Positions 28,544-38,188 are shown, numbered from the stretch's first letter. The stretch is 64,000 nucleotides of DNA from JAGVSR01 sp963786675 (GCA_963786675.1 CAWAZY010000002.1:322368-386367); one strand, 5' to 3'. Numbers and translations: made by a program. The notes: generated by a model from the sequence alone, not told the origin.

Positions 28544-28621
28544 TGCGCGCTTCTTTTGTTTTTTGCCGCCCGCGCGAGGTGAACCCCGCGCGGACGGAGC
28601 AGTCTGGATCGAAATGCCCGA

Positions 28622-29518
28622 TCAGGCAGCCTTGCGGCCACCAAGAACCTTGGCGATCGTAGAGCCCATTTCCGACGGCGTCGGCGCGATGGTGACGCCA
28701 CAGCCCTTGAGGATTTCCACCTTCTCCGCAGCCGACTCGCCGAACGCGGAAACGATGGCGCCGGCGTGGCCCATGCGGCGGCCCTTCGGAGCCGAAAGAC
28801 CCGCGATGTAGGCGACGACGGGCTTCTTCATATTTTCCTTGGCCCACATGCCGGCTTCGGCTTCCTGCGGGCCGCCGATTTCGCCGATCATCAGCACGGC
28901 ATCGGTTTCGGGATCGTTCTCGAAGTGCTCGAGGATGTCACGATGCGACGAACCGTTGATCGGGTCGCCGCCGATGCCGACAGAAGTGGAAATGCCGATG
29001 CCGAGATTTTTCAGCTGCTCGGCAGCCTCATAACCCAGCGTACCGGAACGGCCAACGATGCCAACACGGCCCGGCATGTAGATGTGACCAGGCATGATGC
29101 CCAGCATCGCCTTGCCCGGAGAGATGGTACCTGCGCAGTTCGGACCGGTGAGGATCATCCGGTTCTCTTTCTTGTAGCGCCGCATGTAGCGCTTCACCCG
29201 GATCATGTCCTGCGCAGGAATGCCATCGGTGATGCACACGCAGTATTTGATGCCGGCATCGGCTGCTTCCATGATCGCATCGGCCGCGAAAGGCGGCGGT
29301 ACGAACACGATGGAGGCTTCCGCGCCCGTCTCCTGCACCGCACCCTTCACGGTGTTGAAGACCGGACGGCCAAGATGGGTCGAGCCGCCTTTGCCGGGCG
29401 TGACGCCGCCGACGACGTTAGACCCGTAGTCGATCATTTCCTGGGCGTGGAAGGTGCCGATGCGGCCCGTGAAGCCTTGGATCAGGATCGGGGTATTCTC
29501 GTTGATGAAGATCGCCAT
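28622..29518 (-). CDS. mtkB: Malate thiokinase (malate-CoA ligase), alpha subunit
   Basis: The 298-residue protein is of the succinyl-CoA synthetase alpha type: CoA-binding Rossmann start (NENTPILIQGFTGRIGTFHA), VGGVTPGKGGSTH, GPNCAGTISPGKAMLGIMPG and the active-site His region GGDPINGSSHRDILEHF. Between mtkA and ppc in a serine-cycle cluster it is best called malate thiokinase, which activates malate to malyl-CoA with ATP; sequence alone does not fully separate it from succinyl-CoA synthetase. It starts 20 bases after mtkA with an AAGGAG site. Confidence 0.93.
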   Translation of the reverse strand: MAIFINENTPILIQGFTGRIGTFHAQEMIDYGSNVVGGVTPGKGGSTHLGRPVFNTVKGAVQETGAEASIVFVPPPFAADAIMEAADAGIKYCVCITDGIPAQDMIRVKRYMRRYKKENRMILTGPNCAGTISPGKAMLGIMPGHIYMPGRVGIVGRSGTLGYEAAEQLKNLGIGISTSVGIGGDPINGSSHRDILEHFENDPETDAVLMIGEIGGPQEAEAGMWAKENMKKPVVAYIAGLSAPKGRRMGHAGAIVSAFGESAAEKVEILKGCGVTIAPTPSEMGSTIAKVLGGRKAA

Positions 29519-29538
29519 GAGACCTACTCCTTCTCAGA

Positions 29539-30708
29539 TCAAGACGCGGACTTGGCTGCGGACACGGCTTTCGCCGCAGCATCAGCCAGCGTTTCGGCAC
29601 TGATCACCGTCAGACCGCTCGTATCGATGATGCGACGGCCTTCCTCGACGTTTGTGCCGGCAAGACGCACGACGATCGGCATCTTAATCTCGAGTTCCTT
29701 GACCGCGTCGACGACACCCTTCGCCACCCAGTCGCAGCGGTTGATGCCGGCGAAGACGTTGACCAGGATCGCCTTGACGTTCTTGTCGCGAAGAACCGCC
29801 TTGAACGACTTGGTGACGCGCTCCGGAGAGGCACCGCCGCCAATGTCGAGGAAGTTGGCCGGTTCGCCGCCCGCCAGCTTGATCATGTCGAGCGTCGCCA
29901 TGGCGAGGCCCGCGCCGTTCACGATGCAGCCAATGTCGCCGTCGAGGCCGACATAGGCCAGACCACGATCCGATGCATAGGTCTCGCGCGGATCTTCCTG
30001 GCTCTTGTCGCGCAGCTCCGCGATGTGCGGGCGGCGGAACAGAGCGTTCTCGTCGAAGCTCATCTTGGCGTCGAGCGCCACGATGTTCTTCTGCTTGGTG
30101 ATGACGAGCGGGTTGATCTCCACCATCGTCGCGTCGAGATCGCGGAAAGCGCGATAGCAACCCAAGATGGTCCGTTCCATCTTCGAGATCAGCTCCGGCT
30201 CGATGCCGAGTCCGAAGGCGACCTCGCGGGCCTGGAAGCCCTGCATGCCGACTGCGGGGTCGACCTGCACCTTGATCAGTGTGTCGGGACGACTATGCGA
30301 GATTTCCTCGATGTCCATGCCACCAGCCGCCGAAGCGACCACCACGATCCGCTCTTCGGCGCGATCCATGACGAAGGAGAGGTAGATCTCCTTGTCGATG
30401 TCGGTGGCTTCCTCGATGTAGAGGCGCGACACCAGCTTGCCGGTCGGGCCGGTCTGGATGGTTGCGAGGCGCTTTCCGAGCAGCGACTCGGCAGCCTCCT
30501 CGATCTCATTGTCGGTACGGCACAGCTTGATGCCGCCGGCCTTGCCACGCGCACCGGAATGAATCTGCGCCTTCACCGCCCACTTCGCGCCGCCGATTTC
30601 ATTGGCGCGATAGACGGCCTGCTCCGGGCTGTAGGCGAGACCACCGCGCGGAACCGTGACTCCGAACTTCGAAAGAAGTTCTTTGGCCTGGTACTCGTGA
30701 ATGTCCAT
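29539..30708 (-). CDS. mtkA: Malate thiokinase (malate-CoA ligase), beta subunit
   Basis: A 389-residue ATP-grasp subunit starting MDIHEYQAKELLSKFGV, with GGAKWAVKAQIHSGARGKAG, the MVEINPL metal region, and the C-terminal ligase domain VNGAGLAMATLDMIKLAGGEPANFLD cut here as LDIGGGASPERV and NVFAGINRCDWVAKGVV. It pairs with mtkB to make malyl-CoA. A strong AGGAGG site stands 8 bases before the ATG. It follows mcl by 43 bases and appears co-transcribed. Confidence 0.94.
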   Translation of the reverse strand: MDIHEYQAKELLSKFGVTVPRGGLAYSPEQAVYRANEIGGAKWAVKAQIHSGARGKAGGIKLCRTDNEIEEAAESLLGKRLATIQTGPTGKLVSRLYIEEATDIDKEIYLSFVMDRAEERIVVVASAAGGMDIEEISHSRPDTLIKVQVDPAVGMQGFQAREVAFGLGIEPELISKMERTILGCYRAFRDLDATMVEINPLVITKQKNIVALDAKMSFDENALFRRPHIAELRDKSQEDPRETYASDRGLAYVGLDGDIGCIVNGAGLAMATLDMIKLAGGEPANFLDIGGGASPERVTKSFKAVLRDKNVKAILVNVFAGINRCDWVAKGVVDAVKELEIKMPIVVRLAGTNVEEGRRIIDTSGLTVISAETLADAAAKAVSAAKSAS

Positions 30709-30751
30709 TATGCGGACCTCCTGAATGGAATTTGTTTCGTTCCGTGCAGGC

Positions 30752-31696
30752 TTACTTCGAAGAGGCTGCGATCTTGTCGGCCACCACGAGGATGTTCTTG
30801 GCCATCTTCTCGGAGGCGGCGTCGATCATCTTGCCATCAAGCGAAGCAGCGCCCTTGCCCTGGGCTTCGGCTTCCTTGAGGGCGACAATGATGCGCTTGG
30901 CCTTTTCGACTTCGGCAGCCGTCGGCGAGAACACGGCGTTGGCGAGTTCGATCTGCGAGGGATGGATGGCCCACTTGCCTTCGACACCCAGTGCGGCGGC
31001 GCGCTTGGCACCTGCCGTGTAACCGGCCGGATCGGAGAAGTCACCGAACGGACCGTCGATGGGACGCAGGCCGTAGGCGCGGCAGGCAACCGTCATGCGC
31101 GAGATGGCGAAGTGCCACTGATCGCCGGGATAGTCGGGGTTCAGGCCGCCGATGACAACGGTACGGGCCTTGTTGAATGCGGCGTAGTCGGCGACGCCGA
31201 AGTGCATCGCTTCGCAACGGTTGTTGGCCGAAGCGATGGCTTCCACGTTGGCCATGCCGAGCGGGGTCTCGATGAGAGCCTCGGTGCCGACCTTGGTGGT
31301 GATACCCTTGGCTTCCTCGATCTGGCTCATGATGCATTCGATCGCGTAGATGTCAGCGGGAACGCCGACCTTCGGGATCAGGATGGTGTCGAGCTTCGAG
31401 CCGGCCTGCTCCATGATGTCGACGACATCGCGGTAGCAGTAATGCGTGTCGAGGCCGTTGATGCGCACCGACACGGTCTTGCCCGCGCCGCGCCAATCCA
31501 TGTCGTTGAGAGCCTGGATGATGTTCTTGCGGGCCTGTTCCTTGTCCGGCGGCGCCACGGCGTCTTCGCAGTCAAGGAATACGTAGTCGGCGGCGCTCTG
31601 AATGGCCTTTTCGATCATCGTCGGGTTCGAGCCGGGAACGGCGAGTTCCGAACGCTGCAGGCGCTGCTTCTTGAGCGGATAGAGGGTAAAGCTCAT
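30752..31696 (-). CDS. mcl: L-malyl-CoA lyase
   Basis: Cleaves malyl-CoA to acetyl-CoA and glyoxylate, closing the serine cycle. The 314-residue protein belongs to the HpcH/CitE family: LQRSELAVPGSNPTMIEKA, DYVFLDCEDAVAPPDKEQAR with the Asp, VRINGLDTHYCYRDVV, then the metal-binding Glu in TEALIETPLGMANVEAI and GKWAIHPSQIELAN. The ATG at 31696 has an AAGGAAA site 8 bases upstream and the conserved N-terminus, so the in-frame TTG at 31723 is rejected. mtkA follows 43 bases downstream. Confidence 0.94.
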   Translation of the reverse strand: MSFTLYPLKKQRLQRSELAVPGSNPTMIEKAIQSAADYVFLDCEDAVAPPDKEQARKNIIQALNDMDWRGAGKTVSVRINGLDTHYCYRDVVDIMEQAGSKLDTILIPKVGVPADIYAIECIMSQIEEAKGITTKVGTEALIETPLGMANVEAIASANNRCEAMHFGVADYAAFNKARTVVIGGLNPDYPGDQWHFAISRMTVACRAYGLRPIDGPFGDFSDPAGYTAGAKRAAALGVEGKWAIHPSQIELANAVFSPTAAEVEKAKRIIVALKEAEAQGKGAASLDGKMIDAASEKMAKNILVVADKIAASSK

Positions 31697-31829
31697 CGGG
31701 ACGTTTCCTTGTTCTGGATTCAAACGATCGTGGTGCGGGCGCCGGGTCCGCCGAATGCGGCCCGTGTTGTGTGCTCAGCACCGTGAAAGACGATCGGCGG
31801 CGATCCTGAGGGGAACGCCGCCGATGGGA

Positions 31830-33035
31830 TCAGGCTGCCTTCTTGGCAGCTTCGGTGGCCGACTTGGTGGCCGTCTTGTTGAAGTATTCGGCGGCGGCAC
31901 CCGTGCCCGAGCCGAACTTGACCGGCACGCCGCAATCCTTGAGCGCCATCTCAACCGAGAACAGCACGCCACCGACCATGAACTCGTCGAGCGAGCCCAG
32001 GTGGCCGATGCGGAACACCCTGCCGGCAACCTTGTTCAGGCCGACGCCGAGCGAGGTGTTGTAGCGATAGTAGGCCGTCTTCACGATCTGGGCGCTATCG
32101 ATGCCTTCCGGAGCGAGGATCGCCGACACGGTGTCGGAGTGCCACTTGGCCTCCTTGGCGCACAGCTTCAGGCCCCAGGCGTCGACGGCGGCGCGGACGC
32201 CGTTGGCGAGGCGGTGGTGGCGGGCGAAGATGTTCTCCAGGCCTTCAGCGAAGATCAGGTCAAGCGAGGCGCGCAAGCCCTGGATGAGCTGCGTGGCCGG
32301 CGTGTAGGGGAAGTAGCCCAGATCGTTGGTCTTGATGTGATCTTCCCAGGCGAGGAAGCAGCGCGGCATGCCACCGCCGGCCTTGTTGGCGTCAAGCGCC
32401 TTCTGGCTGACGGCCAGGATGCCGAGGCCCGTGGGAAGCATGAAGCCCTTCTGCGAACCGGACACGCAGCAGTCAACGCCCCACTCGCTCATGCGCATAT
32501 CGAGCGAACCGACGCCGGAGACGCTGTCGACGAACAGCATGGCGGGATGCTTCGCGGCATCGAGCGCCTTGCGGACGCCGGCGATGTCGGACGTCACGCC
32601 CGTCGCGGTCTCGTTGTGCGTGGCGAACACAGCCTTGATCTCGTGCGCCTTATCCTTGGCCAGGATGTCGGCATACTTCTCGAGCGGCACGCCCGTGCCC
32701 CACTCTTCGTCGCAGAGCTCGACCTTGAGGCCGAGCCGCTCAGCCATATCGACCCAGAGCAGCGAGAACTGGCCGAAGCGGCTCATCAGAACCTTGTCGC
32801 CTGCCTTCAGCGTGTTCTGAATGGCCGATTCCCATGCGCCGGTGCCCGACGACGGGAAGATGAAAACGCGGCCGTCCTTCAATTTGAAGACCTTCTTCAG
32901 ATCTTCAAAGATCGGCAGCGTCAGCTTCGGGAACTCGCCCGAACGCATGTCGATCATCGGGACGTTCATCGCCATGCGGACGGCGTCGGGAATGTTGGTC
33001 GGGCCGGGAATGAAAAGGTGCGGCGTGACGGACAT
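31830..33035 (-). CDS. sga: Serine-glyoxylate aminotransferase
   Basis: Transfers the amino group of serine to glyoxylate, giving hydroxypyruvate and glycine, a defining serine-cycle reaction. The 401-residue PLP enzyme has the family start HLFIPGPTNIPDAVRMAMN, FPSSGTGAWESAIQNTL, FATHNETATGVTSDI, the cofactor Asp in LFVDSVSGVGSLD and the Schiff-base Lys in SGSQKGFMLPTGLG. A GGAGGAAA site precedes the ATG. It is the first gene of the mcl-mtkA-mtkB-ppc run. The 133-base gap to mcl may hold a second promoter or processing site. Confidence 0.95.
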   Translation of the reverse strand: MSVTPHLFIPGPTNIPDAVRMAMNVPMIDMRSGEFPKLTLPIFEDLKKVFKLKDGRVFIFPSSGTGAWESAIQNTLKAGDKVLMSRFGQFSLLWVDMAERLGLKVELCDEEWGTGVPLEKYADILAKDKAHEIKAVFATHNETATGVTSDIAGVRKALDAAKHPAMLFVDSVSGVGSLDMRMSEWGVDCCVSGSQKGFMLPTGLGILAVSQKALDANKAGGGMPRCFLAWEDHIKTNDLGYFPYTPATQLIQGLRASLDLIFAEGLENIFARHHRLANGVRAAVDAWGLKLCAKEAKWHSDTVSAILAPEGIDSAQIVKTAYYRYNTSLGVGLNKVAGRVFRIGHLGSLDEFMVGGVLFSVEMALKDCGVPVKFGSGTGAAAEYFNKTATKSATEAAKKAA

Positions 33036-33323
33036 GATCGGTTTCCTCCAGTCGGTCGTTCGAAGAGCATCACGGGATCGTCGCGGATGGGTCCCTTTTC
33101 GGGGAGACCGTCTGGCGCGGCGTCCGCTGCGTTTTTGAATTCTGCCGGACCGACCTCGTGACGCGGCTCCGAAGAGCCCGCAGCACCGGATCGGCTGGTG
33201 GCGGCAACATTCACGATTGCTTAGGAAGTCACAATACCCGCGTGGCGAGATTTGCGGCTCAGTTGGGTGGGGCCGTTACCGTTTGGGAGCGGGACCATGC
33301 TACCCATTCGGGTAGTCCATGAC

Positions 33324-34001
33324 CTACCCCGCACTCAGATCCGTGACCGTGCCGCGCGGGGATTTCGACATGTAAAGTGCCACGGCCATGGCGCGATTGT
33401 TGACGCCGAGTTTGTCGTAGAGATTTTTGAGATGGTATTTGACCGTATTGCGCGAAATGCCGATCCGCGCCGCGATCTGCAAATTCGACCATCCATTCGC
33501 CAGCGCTGCTAGCAGTTCACGTTCGCGCGAGGTCAGCATTTCGAGCGGATCCTGCGAGAGGGTCTCAAGGTCCACATACGGGAAACAGAGCCGGCCGCGC
33601 GCCACCCATGAAATCGTGTCGAGCAAGACCGGCGGTTCGTCGCTCTTGGAAATGAAACCCCAGGCACCTGCCTTGATCGTCTGACGCAACACGTCCGATA
33701 CGGCCTCACCGGTGTAGATGATGACCCGCGTCGAAATCTGGCGGCGCTTGAGAACTTCGAGAACGTCGCCGCCCGTCATATCGGGAAGCGACCAGCCGAT
33801 CAGTCCGATGTCGACGGCCTGCTCTGTGCAGGCGGCAATAAACGCGCCACCGGTTGCCACCGTCGAAACCATATCGAAGCGGCCGTCCCGGCCAATGAGC
33901 TCGGCCAGACCGGTACGCACGACCGGGTTCTTGTCGGCGACAAGAATGCGCGGCTTGTTGGTCGCGGAGCGCGCCGGCGCGCCAGACGTCACGGGCAGCA
34001 T
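33324..34001 (-). CDS. LuxR-family regulator with atypical receiver domain
   Basis: A 225-residue NarL/LuxR-type protein. The N-terminal receiver-like domain (residues 18-130) keeps T97, K119 and one acidic residue (D23 in VADKN), but the phosphoacceptor Asp position holds G69 (DIGLIGWSLPDMTG). The C-terminal helix-turn-helix is intact: LTSRERELLAALANGWSNL, then ISRNTVKYHLKNLYDKLGV. It should bind DNA but probably is not controlled by normal aspartyl phosphorylation. It ends 288 bases upstream of sga on the same strand, so it is a candidate regulator of the serine-cycle operon; no direct evidence. Confidence 0.88.
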   Translation of the reverse strand: MLPVTSGAPARSATNKPRILVADKNPVVRTGLAELIGRDGRFDMVSTVATGGAFIAACTEQAVDIGLIGWSLPDMTGGDVLEVLKRRQISTRVIIYTGEAVSDVLRQTIKAGAWGFISKSDEPPVLLDTISWVARGRLCFPYVDLETLSQDPLEMLTSRERELLAALANGWSNLQIAARIGISRNTVKYHLKNLYDKLGVNNRAMAVALYMSKSPRGTVTDLSAG

Positions 34002-34204
34002 CGGCTATTCGCCTCCCGGCGCAGGGAAACTCGGCGGTGGATGGTCATGGGTCTTGCCATTCGCTCGATCGGCCTAGTGCTGCGCCGCCGGAGGGCGGGA
34101 TCGCCGGGCCCAGGGCACCAGTCGTGCAAGCCGGACGCTGCGACTTTAGTATGGGGTTCGCTCCCAGGACGCCACTGGTTATTGCGTCTCAGGTTACCGG
34201 CCGC

Positions 34205-36045
34205 TCAGCCGAGTTGACGCTGCTTCTTGAGCCTCTGTATGCGCATTTCGCGATCATAAAGTATTTCCCCGCCGGGAACACGAATATCGCGCACGAGTTG
34301 CAGCACATGCCGGCCGGGCGGCGGGGTGACGAGGGTCACCGCCATGGCGGCAATGACGGACGCGGGCAGACCCAGCACGGAGGCCAGCGCGCTATCCACG
34401 CCCAGCATGTTCGATTGGCCCGCCAGGATTGCCGAGCCCGCGACCAGATAGCCGGTCAGGAAGCCGGCCATGGCGCCGTAGGCATTCATCCGCTTCCACC
34501 AGATAGAGAGCACGAGCACGGGGAAGAGGGCCGAACCGCCCAACGCCAGAGCCCAAAGGACGAGCCGGAGCGGATCAGCCGGCAGGAACCCGGCACCGAG
34601 AATGCCAAGCCCGGCGGCCAGAGCGATTCCGGCCCGCCCGGCGTGAAGCCGCGTGGATCCGTGCGGCGGCTCCCATGTCATACCGAACGCAACATCCTCG
34701 GACAGAATATGACCGAAAGCCGTGGCAGCGGCGCTCGCGGTGAGCAGGCCCGCTGCAAAGACCCCCGCGAGGGTCAGGTCGAGCAGCATCGGCGGCAGCT
34801 GCGCGGCAATCGGGAGCCCGAACAAGATCCCGTCCCGCGCGAAACTGATGCTGGAAACCTGGAACTGGGTGCCTGTCTCGGTGATGCTGGCAATGCCGTT
34901 CTGAACCAGCTGCGCCAGCCACGGCGGTACGATGGCCGGTCCAGGGGTGGTGACGAGGTCCATCAGATAGTCGCGCATAAACACAGCCACGGACGCCGAC
35001 GTCAGCATCGCGATGCCGAATAGGAACGTGGCCCAGCCAAGAGATTTACGCGCCTCGTACACACCGGGCGCCGCCGCCAGGCGCGGCAGCAGCCAAGGCG
35101 CCGAAGCCACGCCAGCCAGCATCGAGAGCGTCGACATCACGAAAGCCGTTGCACCAACGGCGCCGAATGCATCTGCGAAGCGCTTCATGATCGGCATCAG
35201 ATCTGCCCCGGGCAGATCGAAGGCCAACGTGGGCGGCAGAATGATCGGCAAGCCTTGGATGGCCTCGTTGCGGCCGACCGCACGCAGCACGGGTCCGTGC
35301 GTCAGTTGCGGCAACGGCATCGTGGTGACGATGGCCGCCACGATGATGACCGGAACCATCACAACGAGAAGCGCGGCGAGGGCCTGCGCCACGCTGGTCC
35401 AGGTCATCGACCGCATGCCGCCAGGCAGCAGCGTCACCAGGAGAACCAGAAACATCAGCAGGAGAACCTGCCGCTCACTCCAGCCGGAAAGCCAGACGGC
35501 CGCATCGGCTGCCAACTTGAGTTCCGCGCTCATGACCATGAGCATCGGCACGGCGAGCAGCACGGCGACGATGATGCGCAAGGCGCGGTTCTCGAATCGG
35601 CGTCCGAGATAGCTTGGAATGGTGAAGGTGCCGAACTTACGCAGGAACGGCGCCAGCATTACCGCCATGACGACGAAGCCCGCGAGCGCGCCGATGGCGA
35701 AGAACAGCGCATCGAACCCGATGATGAAGAACAGTCCGGTCAAGCACCACGCAGCCCGTGGCGCCAAAAGCCGTCATGGCCAAGCACGAGACCATTGAAG
35801 AAGGCGGGCACGCGCCGACCGGCGGCAAAAAAGTCGAAGGCATCCTCCGTCCGGGTCGCCACGCCGATGGCCGCATAGAGACAAATCGGCCCGATCATCA
35901 TCGCCAGGCTCAGAACGCGCGCGTCGACGCCCAGGCCGGCGAGGATGAGCGTCATCAACGCCAGTGCCGCCAAGGCGCTCAGAAAAATTCCATAGTACGC
36001 CCCGAGCCGCGGATTGACGGTACGTGGGGCCGTGATCAAGGCCAT
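34205..36045 (-). pseudogene. Sodium:solute symporter (SSS family), two apparent frameshifts
   Basis: A multi-pass sodium-coupled transporter related to ActP-type carriers. Blocks seen: FDFFAAGRRVPAFFNGLVL, MTAFGATGC, LTGLFFIIGFDALFFAIGA, FLRKFGTFTIPSYLGRRF, the TM5-like LLPGGMRSMTWTSVAQAL and many later helices. The frame changes twice within 35 bases, near 35779-35782 and 35757-35759; each is cured by removing one base. Corrected length is about 612 residues. The paired small DUF4212 protein upstream is the usual partner of this subgroup. The substrate (acetate or another short organic acid) is not determined. Confidence 0.85.
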
Positions 36046-36082
36046 AGTGGAAGCGCCCCCGTTTGGCGGTCAGACGGCACGC

Positions 36083-36373
36083 TCAGTTGTCCTCGTGCGC
36101 GCCATGCCAGTGGTCGATCGAATCCTGCTGGCGCACGAAGCTGGCCACGGTTACGACCGCGATCAGCACCAAGCCGTGCGCGGCCAGAAAGTAGCCGAGC
36201 GGGAAGCCTAGGAACTTGTTGGAGTTCAGCCGGTCGGCATAGAGCGGCAGGACGATGACAACCGCCAGAAACGGCAAGAGGCTCGCCAGCATCTGCCATT
36301 TTGTGTGACGCCAGTAGGGTTTGCGTTCTTTGCGCTCAATGACGGGCACGCCTGGATCTCCTTGGTTGGCCAT
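36083..36373 (-). CDS. DUF4212 small subunit of sodium symporter
   Basis: A 96-residue protein with an N-terminal polar segment (ERKERKPYWRHTKWQML) and two membrane helices (LLPFLAVVIVLPLY and YFLAAHGLVLIAVVTVASF), separated by the conserved LGFPLGYF. It typically precedes an SSS symporter gene, as here (37 bases). ATG 36382 is an alternative start, three codons longer. Confidence 0.85.
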   Translation of the reverse strand: MANQGDPGVPVIERKERKPYWRHTKWQMLASLLPFLAVVIVLPLYADRLNSNKFLGFPLGYFLAAHGLVLIAVVTVASFVRQQDSIDHWHGAHEDN

Positions 36374-36699
36374 GAGCCTCATAGCCGAAGTCGCTCAGAC
36401 TGCCACCGACTTTTGGTGCCAGTGGGGCCAATTGAGCCGCCCCGCCAAGATTTTCTGGTAGCTTTCCAGACCACCGGAGGGGGTCCGATTTCGCCCTTAA
36501 AACCGAAAGTTATTTCTGTGGCTTCAGGCCAAAACGCAAGCGGACGGGATTGTACCTATTCTTTATGCCGCCTATCGTCCCGAACTTGAGTCGGAAGGGG
36601 AGCACCCTGACGGCGGGACGAAGCGCGCTCGAAGCCCTGTTCAACACGCATTGGGCCTACGTCCGCGCTGGCAAAATCGGGGAAATGGGGAAGACACAA
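36374..36699. other. Intergenic region, no gene supported
   Basis: About 320 bases between the divergent DUF4212 gene and mscL. The mscL frame is open through part of it (from 36550), but the predicted sequence is unlike the channel family. I see no RNA gene; it should hold two divergent promoters. Confidence 0.45.
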
Positions 36700-37089
36700 A
36701 TGAGCATGATCCAGGAATTCAAAGAATTCGCGATGAAGGGCAATGTCATCGACCTCGCGGTCGGCGTCATCATTGGCGCTGCATTCGCGCCGATCGTTTC
36801 CACTCTGGTCGACAACATCGTCATGCCGCCCATCGGCTATCTGATGGCCGGTGTCGACTTCTCCAGCCTGGCCATCACGCTGCCCACGCCAACGGGCGAC
36901 GGAGTGGAAATCAAGTACGGCCTCTTTCTCAATGCCTTGGTCAAGTTTCTGATCACAGCCTTCGCCATCTTCCTGCTCATCAAGGCGATGAACTCGATGA
37001 AGAAGCCTGAACCCGCCGCGGCTCCTGCCGCGCCGCCGCCGAGCGAGGTCTACCTGAAGGAAATCCGCGACGCGCTGGTCAAGAAGTAA
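36700..37089 (+). CDS. mscL: Large-conductance mechanosensitive channel MscL
   Basis: Homopentameric inner-membrane channel that opens on hypo-osmotic shock. The 129-residue protein has EFKEFAMKGNVIDLAVGVII with TM1, a periplasmic loop, TM2 (KFLITAFAIFLLIKAMN) and a cytoplasmic Ala/Pro linker before the terminal helix. The ATG at 36700 has a GGGGAA site; the open frame upstream to 36550 is not MscL-like. A strong terminator follows. Confidence 0.95.
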   Translation: MSMIQEFKEFAMKGNVIDLAVGVIIGAAFAPIVSTLVDNIVMPPIGYLMAGVDFSSLAITLPTPTGDGVEIKYGLFLNALVKFLITAFAIFLLIKAMNSMKKPEPAAAPAAPPPSEVYLKEIRDALVKK

Positions 37090-37117
37090 GCGCCGTCTCA
37101 ACGGCTGACCACGAACG

Positions 37118-37160
37118 AAAAGGTCTCCGCGACGGCACCGTCGCGGAGACCTTTCTTTTT
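37118..37160 (+). terminator. Rho-independent terminator after mscL
   Basis: A long GC-rich hairpin (AAAGGTCTCCGCGAC pairing with its complement) followed by TTTCTTTTTG, about 30 bases after the mscL stop. Confidence 0.88.
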
Positions 37161-37207
37161 GTAACCGGGATAGTATTGGAACTTGAATAAGACGCTGCCG
37201 GGCGGCG

Positions 37208-38188
37208 TCAGGAACAGCTGCCGCCACCCAGCACGCAAAACTTCGCACAGTGCGGATGCGCCAGTTTGACCGCGCCGTCGCGGAACATGCCGCCGTCGGC
37301 AACAGCCGACTCGGCCAGCGTCGCGCCCATTTCAAAGGCCGGATCGTAGGGCAGAAGCGTGCACGGCAGCACGGTGGCGCGATCCGCACCCTTGCGCTTC
37401 ACCACCATGCGCGACGACGCACACATCATCGCGTCAGGACTTGTCTTCAGAATACCCCAGCATTGCGGGGTGATCTCGGGCACGTCGAGCGATCCATCCA
37501 TTTCAGGAAAGATCACGAGATCGGAGAGGGCGTCCGCGTCCAGCGGCCAGCCGCGCGCCGCAAAGAGCTGCCGGTAGCCCGCCAGAGCCTCCTCGCGCGT
37601 CTCACCCCAGCACGACCGCCCGGCGATGGCGATGCGGAACCCGTTGGCCGCTAGCCAGTCGATACCGTCAGCGGTTTTATCGAAAGCGCCAGCGCCGCGC
37701 TCTTCGTCGTGCAGCGCCGCGCTGTAGTGGTCGAGACTAACACGCATGGTGAGCCGGCCGTTCGCCGTCCGATTCAAGTCCAACAGCCAATCCTTGACTG
37801 GCGCGCGCTGCATGGGCGCCATGGCATTGGTGAGGACGAGCGCCTCGAAGCCCATTGCAAGTGTGTCGCGCAACATCGTCTCGAACTCAGGATTGAGAAA
37901 CGGCTCGCCGCCCGTGAAGCCGATCTCCCGCGTGGCGGCGTCCCGGGCTTCAACGAGAAACGCGCGCGTCTCCGCTGCCGTCAGATAGACCAGCCGGTCG
38001 TTGGTCGGGCTCGATTCGATGTAGCAGTTGCGGCAGGTGATGTTGCAGAGCGTGCCGGTATTGATCCAAAGCGTTTCGAGGGCGCGCAGGGGTACGCTTG
38101 CCCGCGGCTCGCCCTTGGCGGTCCAATCGGGATCGGAGAATTTTTGGACCGGCACGGTGCCGGCAAGTTCGCGCAGGTCGAGGTTCAA
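37208..38188 (-). CDS. Radical SAM protein of unknown substrate
   Basis: About 326 residues. The 4Fe-4S/SAM motif is CNITCRNCY (C-x3-C-x2-C), preceded by LWINTGTLCN, followed by GFTGGEPFLNPEF and LVLTNAM, as in SPASM-type enzymes. Further cysteines lie in PQCWG, MMCASSR, LPCTLL and the C-terminal CAKFCVLGGGSC, enough for an auxiliary cluster. The start is uncertain: I use the TTG at 38188, about 10 bases after GAGAGG; the frame is open to 38368 but that part overlaps the tRNA gene. No precursor peptide or partner enzyme is visible nearby. Confidence 0.85.
   Translation of the reverse strand: MNLDLRELAGTVPVQKFSDPDWTAKGEPRASVPLRALETLWINTGTLCNITCRNCYIESSPTNDRLVYLTAAETRAFLVEARDAATREIGFTGGEPFLNPEFETMLRDTLAMGFEALVLTNAMAPMQRAPVKDWLLDLNRTANGRLTMRVSLDHYSAALHDEERGAGAFDKTADGIDWLAANGFRIAIAGRSCWGETREEALAGYRQLFAARGWPLDADALSDLVIFPEMDGSLDVPEITPQCWGILKTSPDAMMCASSRMVVKRKGADRATVLPCTLLPYDPAFEMGATLAESAVADGGMFRDGAVKLAHPHCAKFCVLGGGSCS

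Noticed and set aside
28622..30708. Succinyl-CoA synthetase (sucC/sucD) as the call for mtkA/mtkB
   Set aside because: The fold is the same, but the position between malyl-CoA lyase and PEP carboxylase favours malate thiokinase. A sucCD pair beside TCA genes was not seen.
31755..33161. A 468-codon open frame on the plus strand
   Set aside because: Antisense to sga, whose PLP-site lysine and family motifs are present.
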